Assembly: GCF_009996735.1 (NCBI RefSeq)
Contig: NZ_JAACYI010000002.1
Coordinates: forward strand, 62,001-126,000
DNA length: 64,000 nt
Origin: Cellulomonas sp. APG4
GTDB lineage: Bacteria > Actinomycetota > Actinomycetes > Actinomycetales > Cellulomonadaceae
Reading direction: 5' to 3'
Shown here: in pieces, positions 40,106-53,604 of the stretch
Numbering within the stretch: position 1 is the first letter of the stretch
Layout: each line of letters starts with the position of its first letter
Position numbers and translations under genes: made by a program
The notes under the pieces: model-generated
What the model saw: only the letters and a program-made list of their open reading frames with translations
Told to the model about the DNA's origin: nothing
Databases searched by the model: none

Positions 40106-40935
40106 CGCTGCTCACCTCCCTCGCTCGTGCGGCGGAGCGCCTCCACCTCGGCAGCGACGGCCGCGAGGGCCGCGTCGTCCACGCGGCGGTAGCCGTCCGC
40201 GGTCACGGTGGCCACGACGGGCCAGATGCGTCGCACGGTGTCCGGCCCCCCGGTCGCCGCGTCGTCGTCGGCCGCGTCGACGAGGGCGTGGACGGCCGTG
40301 CGCACGGCGTCGGACGCGTTCATCCCCGGCCACCAGAGCTTCTTCAGGGATCCCCGCGCGAAGACCGAGCCCGACCCGACGGCGTGGAAGTCGGTCTCCT
40401 CGTAGCGACCGCCGGTGACGTCGAACGAGAACAGACGCCCGGTGCCGCGGTCGAGGTCGAAGCCGCCGAAGAGGGGGACGACGGCGAGTCCCTGCATGGC
40501 GAGGGCGAGCGAGCCGCGGATCATCGTCGCGAGCCGGTTGGCCTTGCCGTCGAGCGACAGCAGCGTGCCCTCGATCTTCTCGTAGTGCTCGAGCTCGAGC
40601 TGGAAGAGACGCACGAGCTCGAGCGCGAGGCCCGCCGTGCCGGCGATCCCGACCGCGGAGTAGTCGTCCGCCGGGAAGACCTTCTCGATGTGCCGCGAGG
40701 CGATCATGGAGCCCGCGGTCGCGCGCCGGTCCCCTGCCATGACCAGGCCGCCGTCGAACGTGAGCGCGACGATCGTCGTCGCGTGCGGCGCGGCCGGCAC
40801 GTCTCCCGGGGGCAGCGCGCGCCCGGTGGGCAGCAACGACGGCTCGTGCTGGGCGAGGAAGTCCAGGAACGACGACGTCCCGGGCGTCGTGAAGGCGGCC
40901 GGGAGCCGGCCGTCCCCGCCCGCGCTGCGGCTCAC
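40102..40935 (-). CDS. prcB: 20S proteasome beta subunit
   Basis: A 277-aa precursor of the catalytic beta subunit. A propeptide of about 52 residues is removed before Thr53 (HA-TTIVAL), which becomes the nucleophile; the conserved DRRATAG and Lys in the IEKVF region follow, as does the GIAGTAG segment. The GTG start overlaps the pup stop (GTGA), and its stop overlaps prcA (ATGA), so all subunits are coupled. Confidence 0.96.
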   Translation of the reverse strand: MSRSAGGDGRLPAAFTTPGTSSFLDFLAQHEPSLLPTGRALPPGDVPAAPHATTIVALTFDGGLVMAGDRRATAGSMIASRHIEKVFPADDYSAVGIAGTAGLALELVRLFQLELEHYEKIEGTLLSLDGKANRLATMIRGSLALAMQGLAVVPLFGGFDLDRGTGRLFSFDVTGGRYEETDFHAVGSGSVFARGSLKKLWWPGMNASDAVRTAVHALVDAADDDAATGGPDTVRRIWPVVATVTADGYRRVDDAALAAVAAEVEALRRTSEGGEQR

Positions 40936-41123
40936 TGGCCGCCCTTCTGCACGAACCCGCGCACGAACGACTCGGCGTTGGACTCGAGCACCTCGTCGAT
41001 CTCCTCGAGGAGCGAGTCGACCTCCTGGTCACGGCTCTGCGCGGCCGGTGCGGTCGCCGGCTCGGGAGGCTCGACCGGCTCCTCGTCCTCGCGACGTCCG
41101 CGGACCTGGTCCTGACCGGCCAT
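40932..41123 (-). CDS. pup: Prokaryotic ubiquitin-like protein Pup
   Basis: A 63-aa, acidic, largely disordered protein with the Arc-binding helix ([20 protein letters not shown], about 36-55) and C-terminal GGQ. Dop deamidates the final Gln to Glu before PafA ligates it to substrates. GGAGGG lies about 6 nt before the ATG. The 145-bp gap from dop holds its own -10-like TAGGAT, so pup-prcBA-pafA can be expressed apart from arc-dop. Confidence 0.97.
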   Translation of the reverse strand: MAGQDQVRGRREDEEPVEPPEPATAPAAQSRDQEVDSLLEEIDEVLESNAESFVRGFVQKGGQ

Positions 41124-41203
41124 GGTGACCCTCCTGCTGCTCGTCGGGCGCCCGTCGCGACGGCAGGTACCGCACGGGCGGACGCCCTCATCCGACGTCC
41201 TCG

Positions 41204-41209
41204 ATCCTA
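41204..41209 (-). promoter_or_regulatory. -10-like TAGGAT upstream of pup
   Basis: TAGGAT at 41209-41204, about 80 nt before the pup ATG, in the only sizeable gap of the proteasome locus. It would give a leader of about 75 nt with a Shine-Dalgarno sequence. No clear -35 was recognised. Confidence 0.4.
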
Positions 41210-41268
41210 GGCGGCACGGCCGACACCTGCGGGAGGCGGGCGTCCCGTGTCCGCCACGGGCGCAACGG

Positions 41269-42933
41269 TCAGCGTGCGAGGCGCGCGACGAGGGTCTCGG
41301 CGTCAGGGCACGCGTCGAGCAGGGCGCCGACGTGGGCCCGGGTGCCACGCCACGGGTCGCGCAGCGGGATCCGTCGCAACGACGCGGACGACGGCACGTC
41401 CAGGACGACGGAGTCCCAGCTCGCCGCGCGCAGGTGAGGTCCGTACCGGCGCACGACGTTGCCGCGGAACCACGCGCGGGTGTCCTCGGGCGGCTCGTGC
41501 ACGGCGCGCTCGACCTCGTCGTCGCCCGTGAGCCGCTCGACCGCTCCCGCGGCGAGGAGGCGGTGGTAGACCCCGCGTTCCGGACGCAGGTCCGACCACT
41601 GGATGTCGAGGGCCGCGAGCCGCGGGTGGTCCCACGCGAGGCGGTCGCGCGCCCGCATCGCCTCCAGCACCCGCAGCTTGGCGACCCACTCGACCTCGCA
41701 GGCGCAGCTCATCGGGTCCGTGCCGAGCCGGTCGAGCACCGAGGCCCACCGCTCGAGCACCTCGGCAGTCTGCGGGTCGACGTGGTGCCCGGCGAGGCCG
41801 GCACGCACCGCCGCGAGGACCTCGTGCTGCACCTCGAGAGCGGTGAGGTGCCGGCCGTCGACGAGCGCCACGCGCGCCGTCAGCGACGGGTCACGGCTCA
41901 CCTGGTGCACCGCGCCGACGGGGTCGGCGAGCGCGAGGCCCGTGAGCGGCTCGAGCAGCGCGGGGTCACGGTGCCCTCGTTCGACGAGGTCGAGCACCGC
42001 GGCCGTGGTGCCGAGCCGCAGCCACGTGGCGACCTCGAGCAGGGTCGCGTCACCGAGGATCAGGTGCAGGCGGCGCCAGCGACGCCGGTCGGCGTGCGGC
42101 TCGTCACGCGTGTTGACGATCGGTCGACGCAGCGTGGTCTCGAGGCCCACCTCGGCCTCGATGTAGTCGGCACGCTGCCCGAGCTGGAAACCGGGGACCC
42201 GCCCCGTGGGGCCGATGCCCACGCGTCCGGCACCCGCGAACACCTGCCGGGTGACGAGGAACGGCGTGAGGGCGCGCACGAGCAGCTCGAACGGCACGTC
42301 GCGCTCGACGAGGTAGTTCTCGTGGGTGCCGTACGAGGCCCCCTTGCCGTCGACGTTGTTCTTGTAGAGGACGACGTCGGGCATGGCGGGGTTCGCCCCG
42401 AGCGCACGCATCGCACGGAGCGCGACCAGCTCACCCGCCTTGTCCCAGACGACGGCGTCACGCGGCCCGGTCACCTCGGGCGAGGAGTACTCGGGGTGCG
42501 CGTGGTCGACGTACAGGCGGGCGCCGTTCGTGAGGATGGTGGTCGCGGCGCCCGGGTCGTCGTACTCGGCGACCGCAGGGCGTTCGAGCTCGGTCGACGC
42601 GAGGTCCTCGCCCGACGGCGCTGGACGGGCCTCGTCGTCGGTCAGGAGCGACGGGTGCGCCGACGCCCGGTCGAGCCGGAACCCCCGGGCGTCCGCGAGG
42701 GGGTCCTCGTCCTCGTAGTCCCACCGCGCCCGGGAGCCGACGTCGCGCGCCGCGACGGCGGCGTAGGCGGCGACCACATGGCTCGAGAGCGCCATCGGGT
42801 TGGCGTTCGGACGTCCCGGCTCGACCACGCCGTACTCGGTCTCGATGCCCATGACCCGACGCACACCCGACGGTCCACGGGCCTCCCCGTGCGGCTCTGG
42901 CGGCGTGGTGCCGACGGGCGCGCCGGTGCTCAC
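41269..42933 (-). CDS. dop: Deamidase/depupylase Dop
   Basis: A 554-aa PafA homologue that converts Pup-Gln to Pup-Glu and removes Pup from conjugates. The GIETEYGV motif (about 29-36) and nucleophile region [12 protein letters not shown] (Asp143) are present, plus the Dop-specific insertion around residues 65-120 (Dop-loop region) that PafA lacks. The GTG start overlaps the arc stop (GTGA); the family core begins near Met28, which is an alternative start. Confidence 0.95.
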   Translation of the reverse strand: MSTGAPVGTTPPEPHGEARGPSGVRRVMGIETEYGVVEPGRPNANPMALSSHVVAAYAAVAARDVGSRARWDYEDEDPLADARGFRLDRASAHPSLLTDDEARPAPSGEDLASTELERPAVAEYDDPGAATTILTNGARLYVDHAHPEYSSPEVTGPRDAVVWDKAGELVALRAMRALGANPAMPDVVLYKNNVDGKGASYGTHENYLVERDVPFELLVRALTPFLVTRQVFAGAGRVGIGPTGRVPGFQLGQRADYIEAEVGLETTLRRPIVNTRDEPHADRRRWRRLHLILGDATLLEVATWLRLGTTAAVLDLVERGHRDPALLEPLTGLALADPVGAVHQVSRDPSLTARVALVDGRHLTALEVQHEVLAAVRAGLAGHHVDPQTAEVLERWASVLDRLGTDPMSCACEVEWVAKLRVLEAMRARDRLAWDHPRLAALDIQWSDLRPERGVYHRLLAAGAVERLTGDDEVERAVHEPPEDTRAWFRGNVVRRYGPHLRAASWDSVVLDVPSSASLRRIPLRDPWRGTRAHVGALLDACPDAETLVARLAR

Positions 42934-44573
42934 AGGTACTGACCCGTGGGGGTCACCGTCTCGATCGTGCGGCCGCTCTCCTTGCCGCCCTTGCCCTGGA
43001 CGATCGTGCGGATGAACACGATCCGCTCACCCTTCTTGCCCGAGATCCGGGCCCAGTCGTCCGGGTTCGTCGTGTTGGGCAGGTCCTCGTTCTCCTTGAA
43101 CTCGTCGACGCACGCCGCGAGCACGTGGTCGACACGGATCCCGCGCCGACCGGTCGCGAGGAAGTCCTTGATCGCGCTCTTCTTGGCCCGGTCCACGACG
43201 TTCTGGATCATCGCGCCCGAGCTGAAGTCCTTGAAGTAGAGGACCTCCTTGTCCCCCGACGCGTAGGTGACCTCGAGGAACTCGTTCTCGGGGCTCTCCG
43301 CGTACATGCGCTCGACCGCGCTCCTGATCATGGCCTCGACGGTCGCCGCGACGTCGCCGTCGTGCTCCGACACGTCGTCGGGGTGCAGGGGCAGGTCGGG
43401 GGTCAGGTACTTGGCGAAGATGTCGCGCGCCGCCTCGGCGTCGGGACGCTCGATCTTGATCTTCACGTCGAGGCGGCCGGGGCGCAGGATCGCCGGGTCG
43501 ATCATGTCCTCGCGGTTCGAGGCGCCGATGACGATGACGTTCTCGAGCCGCTCGACACCGTCGATCTCGCTCAGCAGCTGGGGCACGATGGTCGTCTCGA
43601 CGTCGCTCGACACCCCGGTGCCGCGCGTCCGGAAGAGCGACTCCATCTCGTCGAAGAACACGACGACGGGGTTGCCCTGCGACGCCTTCTCGCGGGCGCG
43701 CGCGAAGATCAGGCGGATGTGCCGCTCGGTCTCGCCCACGTACTTGTTGAGGAGCTCGGGGCCCTTGACGTTGAGGAAGTAGCTCGTCGTCGGCCCGCCG
43801 TCCTCGCGCCGCCCGCGCGTCTCGGCGAGCGAGTGCGCGACGGCCTTCGCGATCAGCGTCTTGCCGCACCCGGGCGGGCCGTACAGGAGCACGCCCTTGG
43901 GCGGCCGGAGCCCGTGCTCGCGGAACAGCTCGGGGTGCGAGAAGGGCAGCTCGACCGCGTCGCGGATCTGCTCGATCTGAGGTCCCAGCCCGCCGATGTC
44001 CGCGTAGTCGATCTGCGGCACCTCCTCGAGCACGAGCTCCTCGACCTCGGACCGAGGGACCCGCTCGAACACGAAGCCGGTGCGGGTCTCGACGGTGAGC
44101 GCGTCACCGACGCGCACGCGCTCGTCGAGCACCGAGCCCGCGAGCCGCACCACGCGCTCCTCGTCCGCGCGCCCCACCACGAGCGCACGGTCGGCCCCGA
44201 GCAGCTCCTTGACCGTGACGATCTCACCGACGTTCTCGTACGCGCCGGCCTCGACGACCGTGAGCGCCTCGTTGAGCTTGACCTCCTGGCCGGGCCTCAG
44301 CGACGGCACGTCGACGCCCGGACCGACGTCGACGTGCATCTTGCGGCCCGACGAGAAGATCTCGACCGTGCCGTCGACGCGTGCGCGCAGGAACGTCGCG
44401 AACGTGCCGGGCGGCCGGCCCAGGTCCTCGATCTGCTGCTGGAGCTCGACGATCCGGTCCCGCGCCTGGCGGAGAGCCTCGGCGAGCCGCTCGTTCTTCG
44501 CGGCGAGCACCGCGGCCTCCCGCTCGGCCTGCGCTCCGCGCCGCGTCGCCTCGGGGTCGGGCGTCTGGCTCAT
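42930..44573 (-). CDS. arc: Proteasome-associated AAA ATPase (ARC/Mpa)
   Basis: A 547-aa hexameric unfoldase that recognises Pup and feeds pupylated proteins into the 20S core. Order: N-terminal coiled coil (about 12-55) that captures Pup, two OB domains (about 60-195), an AAA domain with Walker A GPPGCGKT (about 237-244) and Walker [12 protein letters not shown], and the C-terminal GQYL that docks on the alpha ring. GAGGAGG is upstream of the ATG, and TAGGGT (44630-44625) is a candidate -10 about 50 nt away. It overlaps dop (GTGA). Confidence 0.97.
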   Translation of the reverse strand: MSQTPDPEATRRGAQAEREAAVLAAKNERLAEALRQARDRIVELQQQIEDLGRPPGTFATFLRARVDGTVEIFSSGRKMHVDVGPGVDVPSLRPGQEVKLNEALTVVEAGAYENVGEIVTVKELLGADRALVVGRADEERVVRLAGSVLDERVRVGDALTVETRTGFVFERVPRSEVEELVLEEVPQIDYADIGGLGPQIEQIRDAVELPFSHPELFREHGLRPPKGVLLYGPPGCGKTLIAKAVAHSLAETRGRREDGGPTTSYFLNVKGPELLNKYVGETERHIRLIFARAREKASQGNPVVVFFDEMESLFRTRGTGVSSDVETTIVPQLLSEIDGVERLENVIVIGASNREDMIDPAILRPGRLDVKIKIERPDAEAARDIFAKYLTPDLPLHPDDVSEHDGDVAATVEAMIRSAVERMYAESPENEFLEVTYASGDKEVLYFKDFSSGAMIQNVVDRAKKSAIKDFLATGRRGIRVDHVLAACVDEFKENEDLPNTTNPDDWARISGKKGERIVFIRTIVQGKGGKESGRTIETVTPTGQYL

Positions 44574-44691
44574 CGGTGCCTCCTCGGTCGGGGGACGTGC
44601 CGGGCGCGCGGCGCCCTCAGCACGACCCTATGCGTCCTCGCGCGTGGTCCGCAGCAGCGTCGAGCGCCCGTCGCTCGTGTCGAGCGGGCAC

Positions 44692-47910
<3,219 letters not shown>

Positions 47911-47933
<23 letters not shown>

Positions 47934-48597
47934 GGCGGTCGAGCACCTGACCGCGCACGAGACCCTCGAGGTCCGCCAGGGTCACGCCCTCAAGCGTCGC
48001 GACCCGGCTCAGGCCCGGCCGCTGCTCGACGGGGACGATGTGCTGGACGCCGAGGGTGTGCACCCCTGCGGCGAGCGCCGAGCTGATCCCGGGCGGTGAG
48101 TCCTCCACCGCGACGCAGTCCTCGGCGCGCACGCCGAGCAGCTCGGCCGCACGCAGGTAGGGCTCGGGGTGGGGCTTCCCGCGCTCGACCTCGTCGCCCG
48201 TGACCATGACCTGGAAGACGCCGTCGGGCGCCTGGGCCACGACGGCCTCGGCGAGCACACGGTACGACATCGTGACCAGCGCGCACGGGACCCCGGCGTC
48301 TCGCAGCTGCTCGAGGAGCTCGCGCGCCCCGGGCTGCCACACGAGCTCACGCGCGACCGCGGTCACCACGCTGTCGACGAGGCGCCGGGCGATCTCCTCG
48401 TGCGGCAGCGGGACGCCGTGCTCGGCGAGGATGCGTGCCGCCGTCATGAGCGGCAGCCCGATCATCTGGAGCGCGTCCTCGTGGGTCCATCGCCCACCGA
48501 ACTCGGTCACGATCGCGGTCTCGGCGGCCATCCAGCACGGTTCGGTGTCCACGAGCGTGCCGTCCATGTCCCACAGCACCGCAGCGGGGCGTGTCAC
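47911..48597 (-). CDS. HAD-superfamily phosphatase (beta-phosphoglucomutase-like)
   Basis: A 228-aa HAD hydrolase with motif I WDMDGTLVDTEP (Asp nucleophile at residue 10), motif II Thr/Ser region ALVTMS, Lys in GKPHPEPYL (motif III) and motif IV VAVEDSPPGISSA. A helical cap domain spans about residues 18-85. It resembles sugar-phosphate phosphatases; the exact substrate is unknown. The GTG start has GGAGG 8 nt upstream. It overlaps the convergent nuclease gene by 23 bp. Confidence 0.9.
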
Positions 48598-48702
48598 GCG
48601 GCGTACCTCCGCCGGTCTTCGAGGTGGGAGGTGGGTCGGAGGGTCACACCGTGCTCCTGTCGTCGTCCGTCCGCCGGGGCGGCCCCCAGGAGGCTAACCG
48701 CC

Positions 48703-49350
48703 TCACGCGCGCCCCACCCGACGATGTCCGCCGCTGCGAGCCCCCGTGCGACCGGCACGCCGACGCCGCCGCTCGGTGAGCACCCAGGCAGCAGCACCGT
48801 AGAAGAGGAAGAAGAAGCTGAGCTGCGGCCACAGCATCGGCAGCAGCATCAGGTCGTGCCAGCGGCCCGGGACGTGCGACACCGCGTAGCAGCCCAGCAC
48901 GTTCGGTGCCGCGCCGAGCGCGAGCACGGCCCCGACCCAGGACCAGACGGACGTGGACGTCGCGGCGCGCCGCCCGGGGCGGGCGGTGGCCGGTGTGCGC
49001 CACAGCCCGACGAGCGCGACCACGACCGGCAGGCCGGTGACGACCGCGGCGAGCGGAACGAGGTGCCCGGGCGACACGAGTACGTCGAGCACGATCCCGC
49101 CGCTGTGGCGCCCGCCGAGGCCGAGCCCCCAGCGGAGCTCCTCGGTGGGCGCCGACGACGCGAACCACCACGCACCGACGGTCCCGACCGCCAGCCCGGC
49201 CAGAGCCACTCCGAACGCCGTGCGGGCGCGGCGCACCGAGCGCATGGTCACCTGCGGGTCCGCGGCGAAGAGCCGCTCGGCACGACGCTGAGAACGCAGC
49301 TCCCGGCGGCGCGCGCGCTCGGCGTCGCTCAGGCGTCGGGGGCGCGTCAC
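48703..49350 (-). CDS. Membrane protein of unknown function
   Basis: A 215-aa protein with a strongly basic N-terminus (RRLSDAERARRRELRSQRR), four hydrophobic segments (about 45-65, 85-110, 130-152 and 165-188) and a basic Arg-rich tail. The GTG at 49350 (VTRPRRLSDAE) is preferred as the start of the charged region; a start 21 nt upstream adds seven residues. I do not recognise the family. Confidence 0.65.
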   Translation of the reverse strand: MTRPRRLSDAERARRRELRSQRRAERLFAADPQVTMRSVRRARTAFGVALAGLAVGTVGAWWFASSAPTEELRWGLGLGGRHSGGIVLDVLVSPGHLVPLAAVVTGLPVVVALVGLWRTPATARPGRRAATSTSVWSWVGAVLALGAAPNVLGCYAVSHVPGRWHDLMLLPMLWPQLSFFFLFYGAAAWVLTERRRRRAGRTGARSGGHRRVGRA

Positions 49351-49421
49351 GGAGCAGGAGTGTGCCAGCACCGCGGCTCGCGGCGGCTCGCCCGCTCACC
49401 GGCCACCTGGCGGGGAGCGCC

Positions 49422-49427
49422 TAGGCT
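49422..49427 (+). promoter_or_regulatory. -10 hexamer TAGGCT of a leaderless PAC2 gene promoter
   Basis: TAGGCT, 6 nt, then ATG at 49434; no ribosome binding site is seen. Confidence 0.55.
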
Positions 49428-49433
49428 GGCCGC

Positions 49434-50291
49434 ATGAGCGAGGCACTCGGTGCGAGCCCCCTCACGGGACCGGTCATGCTGGCAGCGTTCGAGGGGTGGA
49501 ACGACGCGGGGGGCGCCGCGACCCAGGCCCTGGTGCACCTGCACGAGATGTGGGGCGCCGAGGTCGTCGACGAGCTCGACCCCGAGGACTACCACGACTT
49601 CCAGGTCAACCGACCCACCGTGGCCGTGGGCGAGGACGGAGTCCGGACGATCACCTGGCCGTCGACCTCGATCGCGGTCGCGGACCGGCCGGTCGACGAG
49701 GAACGCGTGGTGCTCGTCCACGGCATCGAGCCCTCGATGCGCTGGCGGCGCTACTGCGCGGAGCTTCTCGACGCGGCCGAGAGGCTCGGCGTGCGCACCG
49801 TGGTCACCGTCGGCGCGCTGCTCGCCGACGTGCCGCACACGCGTCCGATCCCGGTGACGGCCACCGCCGAGGACCCCGCGGTCCAGGCGACGTTACGGCT
49901 GGACGCGAGCACCTACGAGGGGCCCACCGGGATCGTCGGGGTGCTCGGTCACGAGGCCGCCCGTCGCGGGATGCGGGCGCTGTCCGTGTGGGGCGCCGTG
50001 CCGCACTACGTCGCACATCCGCCGTCGCCCAAGGCGACCCTCGCGCTGCTGCAGCGCCTCGAGGAGCTGCTCGGCGAGCCCGTGCCCCTGGGCGAGCTCC
50101 AGGACGACGCCGAGGCGTGGCAGCACGGCGTCGACGAGCTCGCGGCGGAGGACACCGAGATCGCGGAGTACGTCGCGGCGCTCGAGGAGGCCAAGGACAC
50201 GGCCGAGCTGCCCGAGGCGTCGGGCGAGGCGATCGCACGCGAGTTCGAGCGCTACCTGCGGCGACGCGACCCCGGGCCCGGCGCGTCCTGA
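49434..50291 (+). CDS. PAC2 family protein
   Basis: A 285-aa PAC2-fold protein. The segment LAAFEGWNDAGGAATQALVHL (about 16-36) and the VSVWGAVPHYVA-like region (about 180-195) are characteristic. The family includes archaeal and eukaryotic proteasome-assembly chaperones; actinobacterial members are widespread but their role is unproven, so the nearby proteasome locus is suggestive only. The C-terminus (from about 225) is acidic and helical. It converges with mshC, 13 bp apart. Confidence 0.9.
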   Translation: MSEALGASPLTGPVMLAAFEGWNDAGGAATQALVHLHEMWGAEVVDELDPEDYHDFQVNRPTVAVGEDGVRTITWPSTSIAVADRPVDEERVVLVHGIEPSMRWRRYCAELLDAAERLGVRTVVTVGALLADVPHTRPIPVTATAEDPAVQATLRLDASTYEGPTGIVGVLGHEAARRGMRALSVWGAVPHYVAHPPSPKATLALLQRLEELLGEPVPLGELQDDAEAWQHGVDELAAEDTEIAEYVAALEEAKDTAELPEASGEAIAREFERYLRRRDPGPGAS

Positions 50292-50304
50292 GCCGCCCGG
50301 TCGG

Positions 50305-51564
50305 CTAGAGGCGGATCCCGAGCAGCGCGTCGATCGCGCGCGCGACGACACCCGGAGCGCCTTCGACGTGCCCTCCGACGCTCAGGGCCGCGTCGGCCCA
50401 GCTGTCGACGGCACGCAGGGCCGCGGGTGCGTCGAGGTCGGCCGCGAGGGCCGTTCGCACGGCCGCCACGGTCGAGTCGGGGTCGGGGCCGTCGTTGCCC
50501 GACAGCGCTCGCCGCCACCGCTCGAGCCGCGCGGTCGCGGTCGCGAGCACGTCGTCGTCCCAGTCCCAGTCCGTGCGGTAGTGGTGCGCGAGGACGGCGA
50601 GGCGCACCGCCATGGGGTCGACGCCGTCGGCTCGCAGCCGCGAGACGAGCACGAGGTTGCCGAGCGACTTGCTCATCTTCTCGCCGCCCAGCCCCACCAT
50701 CCCGGTGTGCACGTGGACGCGTGCCCCGGCGCCCCCGAGGGCCCGGGCGTGCGCGGTGCTCATCTCGTGGTGCGGGAAGCAGAGGTCACGCCCGCCACCC
50801 TGCACGTCGAACTCCGGACCGAGAGCGGCCTGGGCGATCACCGTGCACTCGATGTGCCAGCCGGGTCGCCCGGTGCCGAGGCCCCCGCCGTCCCAGGCCG
50901 GCTCACCCGGGCGCTCGCGGCGCCACAGGGCGGGGTCCAGCGGGTCACGCTTGCCCGGGCGGTCGGGGTCTCCCCCGCGCTCGGCGAACAGCGCGACCGT
51001 CTGGTCGTGGTCGAGACCCGCGACGGCGCCGAAGTGCGGGTCGGCCGAGATGTCCGCGTAGACGTCACCGAGGTCGGGACGGTCGCCCCCCGCCCCGGCC
51101 TCGACCGGCACGCGGTAGGCCAAGCCTCGCTCGAGCAGGGCGCCCACGGTGGTCGCGATCGTCGGGATCGTCTCGACGGCCCCGAGGTACGTGTGCGGCG
51201 GCAGGACGCCGAGCGCGGTCATGTCCTCGGCGAACAGCTGGGTCTGGTCGGCTGCGAGGCGCTCCCAGTCCTGACCGGTCTGGGTCGCGCGCTCGAGCAG
51301 CGGGTCGTCGACGTCCGTGACGTTCGACACGTAGTGCACCTCGAGCCCCGCGTCGAGCCACGCACGGTGCAGCAGGTCGAATGCGATGTAGGTCGCCGCG
51401 TGGCCCAGGTGGGTCGCGTCGTAGGGCGTGATGCCGCACACGTACAGCCCGGCACGGCCTCCCGTGGCGGCGACGACGAGCTCACCGGTGGTGCTGTCGA
51501 CCACCTTGACGTCTCCCCCCTGCCCGGGGACGGCGGGGACGTGGGGGGCTGGCCAGGTACGCAC
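50305..51564 (-). CDS. mshC: L-cysteine:1D-myo-inositol 2-amino-2-deoxy-alpha-D-glucopyranoside ligase
   Basis: A 419-aa class I aminoacyl-tRNA synthetase-like enzyme that joins cysteine to GlcN-inositol in mycothiol synthesis. The HIGH-type motif is THLGHA (51-56), zinc ligand Cys43 lies in [12 protein letters not shown], and the KMSKS loop is [10 protein letters not shown] (about 293-302). The family length (about 412 aa) and the missing tRNA-binding tail separate it from CysS. TAGGCT lies 6 nt before the GTG start. Confidence 0.95.
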   Translation of the reverse strand: MRTWPAPHVPAVPGQGGDVKVVDSTTGELVVAATGGRAGLYVCGITPYDATHLGHAATYIAFDLLHRAWLDAGLEVHYVSNVTDVDDPLLERATQTGQDWERLAADQTQLFAEDMTALGVLPPHTYLGAVETIPTIATTVGALLERGLAYRVPVEAGAGGDRPDLGDVYADISADPHFGAVAGLDHDQTVALFAERGGDPDRPGKRDPLDPALWRRERPGEPAWDGGGLGTGRPGWHIECTVIAQAALGPEFDVQGGGRDLCFPHHEMSTAHARALGGAGARVHVHTGMVGLGGEKMSKSLGNLVLVSRLRADGVDPMAVRLAVLAHHYRTDWDWDDDVLATATARLERWRRALSGNDGPDPDSTVAAVRTALAADLDAPAALRAVDSWADAALSVGGHVEGAPGVVARAIDALLGIRL

Positions 51565-51570
51565 GTCGGC

Positions 51571-51576
51571 AGCCTA
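51571..51576 (-). promoter_or_regulatory. -10 hexamer TAGGCT of a leaderless mshC promoter
   Basis: TAGGCT at 51576-51571, then 6 nt to GTG at 51564, with no Shine-Dalgarno sequence. Confidence 0.55.
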
Positions 51577-51667
51577 GGCCACCGTAGGAGCCCGCTCGAA
51601 CCGATCCGGGCGAGGCCGCGGCCGCAGCCGGGCACGCCCGTGCGGGCCGCAGGGCCACACTGAGGGG

Positions 51668-52621
51668 GTGGCACACGACGGGTCGGTCATCTGGCACCTG
51701 GGCGCCGACGGCTGGAGGCCCGGCACCGGGCAGGACGGCGACGTCCGGACGTGGGTCCGCTTCCGGGACGCCGCCGCGTTCGCCGACGCCGCCCTGGGCC
51801 GTGGGGTGGACGCTCGACCTCAGCCGGCCGCGGGACGCGCTGGCACGACGCACCGGGCCCGGCCCCATGTCGAGCACCTGGCGGACGGCGTGCTCCTGCG
51901 CGCCCCGACGCTCACGTACGTCGAGGCCGGGTCCGACGTCCTCACCGGCGAGGTCACCTGCGTCGTCGTGGGGGCCACGACGCTGACGTACGAGACAGGC
52001 CAGGCCGCCGCGCTCGAGGCGCTCGAGGCACGCCTGCGGGCTCCGGGACCCGAGCCGGACGCGCTGACGGGCGGCGTGCTCTCGTCGCTCCTCGCGGTGC
52101 TGGTCGGTGCGGCCGCCGACGTCGAGGACGCGCTGGCGCAGGACGTCGAGGACCTCGAGCGGGCGGTCTTCTCGACGACCGAGGCGAGGCACGTGGGCCG
52201 GGTGTACGCGCTCAAGCGCGAGATCGCGGAGGCGCGTCGCGGCCTGCTGCCCGTGGGCGCCGAGATCGCGGACCTGGTGGCCGACCCGGCGGGAACGCGA
52301 CCCGAGGACGCCTGGGCCCGCCGGCTCGTGGTCGTCGTCGACCGTCTCGACCGCAGGCTCGATGCGCACGACGCCCTCCTCGCGGACCTCCTGCAGGCCC
52401 ACCTGGCCATGGTGTCGGTGCGCCAGAACGACGACGTGCGCCGCATCTCGGCCTGGGCGGCGATCGCCGCGGCGCCCACGCTGGTCGCGAGCGTGTACGG
52501 GATGAACTTCCGGCACATGCCTGAGCTCGCGCAACCCTGGGGCTATCCGGTGGTGCTCCTTGCGATGCTCGGCGTCTCGGTCCTGCTGCACCGGCTCTTC
52601 ACGCGCTCCGGCTGGCTGTGA
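51668..52621 (+). CDS. CorA-family divalent cation transporter
   Basis: A 317-aa CorA-type protein: a cytoplasmic alpha/beta domain (1-225) with a long stalk helix, and two C-terminal transmembrane helices. The pore signature YGMNF is at about residues 276-280, followed by the second helix ending in a short basic tail. It should transport magnesium or cobalt; the usual MPEL-type outer loop is recognisable (HMPEL). CACACT lies 6 nt before the GTG start. It converges with uppP, 10 bp apart. Confidence 0.88.
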   Translation: MAHDGSVIWHLGADGWRPGTGQDGDVRTWVRFRDAAAFADAALGRGVDARPQPAAGRAGTTHRARPHVEHLADGVLLRAPTLTYVEAGSDVLTGEVTCVVVGATTLTYETGQAAALEALEARLRAPGPEPDALTGGVLSSLLAVLVGAAADVEDALAQDVEDLERAVFSTTEARHVGRVYALKREIAEARRGLLPVGAEIADLVADPAGTRPEDAWARRLVVVVDRLDRRLDAHDALLADLLQAHLAMVSVRQNDDVRRISAWAAIAAAPTLVASVYGMNFRHMPELAQPWGYPVVLLAMLGVSVLLHRLFTRSGWL

Positions 52622-52631
52622 GGTAGCGGCC

Positions 52632-53504
52632 TCACCCCGTGGTGGAGCCGAAGGGCTCGAGCACGCCCAGCCAGAGCAGCACGACGACGACGGTCGCGAG
52701 CCCGATGCGGTACAGGACGAACGGCTGGTAGCTGTACGCCGAGACGATCCGCAGGAACGCGATGATCACGAGGTAGCCCACGACGAAAGCGATGGCGGTG
52801 GCCAGGACCGTCGCACCGAGCCCGGGGGTGCCGGGCTCGCCGAAGTCACCGATGCTCGTGACGAGCTGCTGGAGCCCCGAGCCGAGCACCGCCGGGATCG
52901 CGAGGAGGAACGAGTACCGCGCGGCGGCCTCGCGCGTGTAGCCCATGAGGAGGCCTGCGGTGATGGTGCCCCCGGAGCGCGAGACGCCGGGGACGAGCGC
53001 CATCGCCTGGGCGAACCCGAACAGCACCGCGTGGCGCGGGGTGAGCTCGTCGAGCCGGCGCCGCTTGGCGCCCGCCCGGTCCGCGACGCCGAGCGCGACG
53101 GCGAACACGGCGAGGCTCAGGGCGACGAGATACAGGTTGCGGAACGGGCCCTTGATCGAGTCCTCGAACGCGAGCCCGAGCACGACGATCGGCACGCTCC
53201 CGAGCGCGATCCACCACGCCATGCGCGCGTCGGGGTCGGCCTGGCCCATCCGTGCGCGCCAGCCGTCGCCGTGGTCACCGCGCAGGGCCTGCCACCACGC
53301 GACGCAGATCCGCGCGATGTCGCGCCGGAAGTACAGGAGCACGGCGGTCTCGGTACCGATCTGGGTGATCGCCGTGAACGCGGCGCCGGGATCTCCGCCA
53401 CCCAGCAGCTCGCCGACGATCCGCAGGTGCGCGCTCGAGGACACCGGGAGGAACTCGGTGAGGCCCTGGACCAGGCCGAGGACGACCGCTTCCCACCACG
53501 TCAT
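52632..53504 (-). CDS. uppP: Undecaprenyl-diphosphatase (BacA/UppP)
   Basis: A 290-aa membrane enzyme that dephosphorylates undecaprenyl pyrophosphate, recycling the lipid carrier for peptidoglycan; its overproduction gives bacitracin resistance. Signature regions: [17 protein letters not shown] (about 10-26) and [15 protein letters not shown] (about 172-186). Eight hydrophobic segments are seen. The ATG at 53504 fits the family start ([10 protein letters not shown]); TAACCT ends 7 nt upstream, a leaderless arrangement. The longer upstream frame is antisense to the aldo/keto reductase gene. Confidence 0.94.
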   Translation of the reverse strand: MTWWEAVVLGLVQGLTEFLPVSSSAHLRIVGELLGGGDPGAAFTAITQIGTETAVLLYFRRDIARICVAWWQALRGDHGDGWRARMGQADPDARMAWWIALGSVPIVVLGLAFEDSIKGPFRNLYLVALSLAVFAVALGVADRAGAKRRRLDELTPRHAVLFGFAQAMALVPGVSRSGGTITAGLLMGYTREAAARYSFLLAIPAVLGSGLQQLVTSIGDFGEPGTPGLGATVLATAIAFVVGYLVIIAFLRIVSAYSYQPFVLYRIGLATVVVVLLWLGVLEPFGSTTG

Positions 53505-53604
53505 GCCGCGAAGGTTACCGGCGCACGACGACGTCCGAGGACGCACGTGGCGCGCCGCGCGCGCACCCGGGCCGGGGACGCGCACCCCGGTAGCCTGCAC
53601 AGCC

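Noticed and set aside
49434-50291. PAC2 protein as a proteasome assembly factor for the nearby Pup-proteasome
   Set aside because: The fold link is real but the gene is 5 kb away in another transcription unit, and bacterial PAC2 proteins have no proven proteasome role, so this is not claimed as a function.
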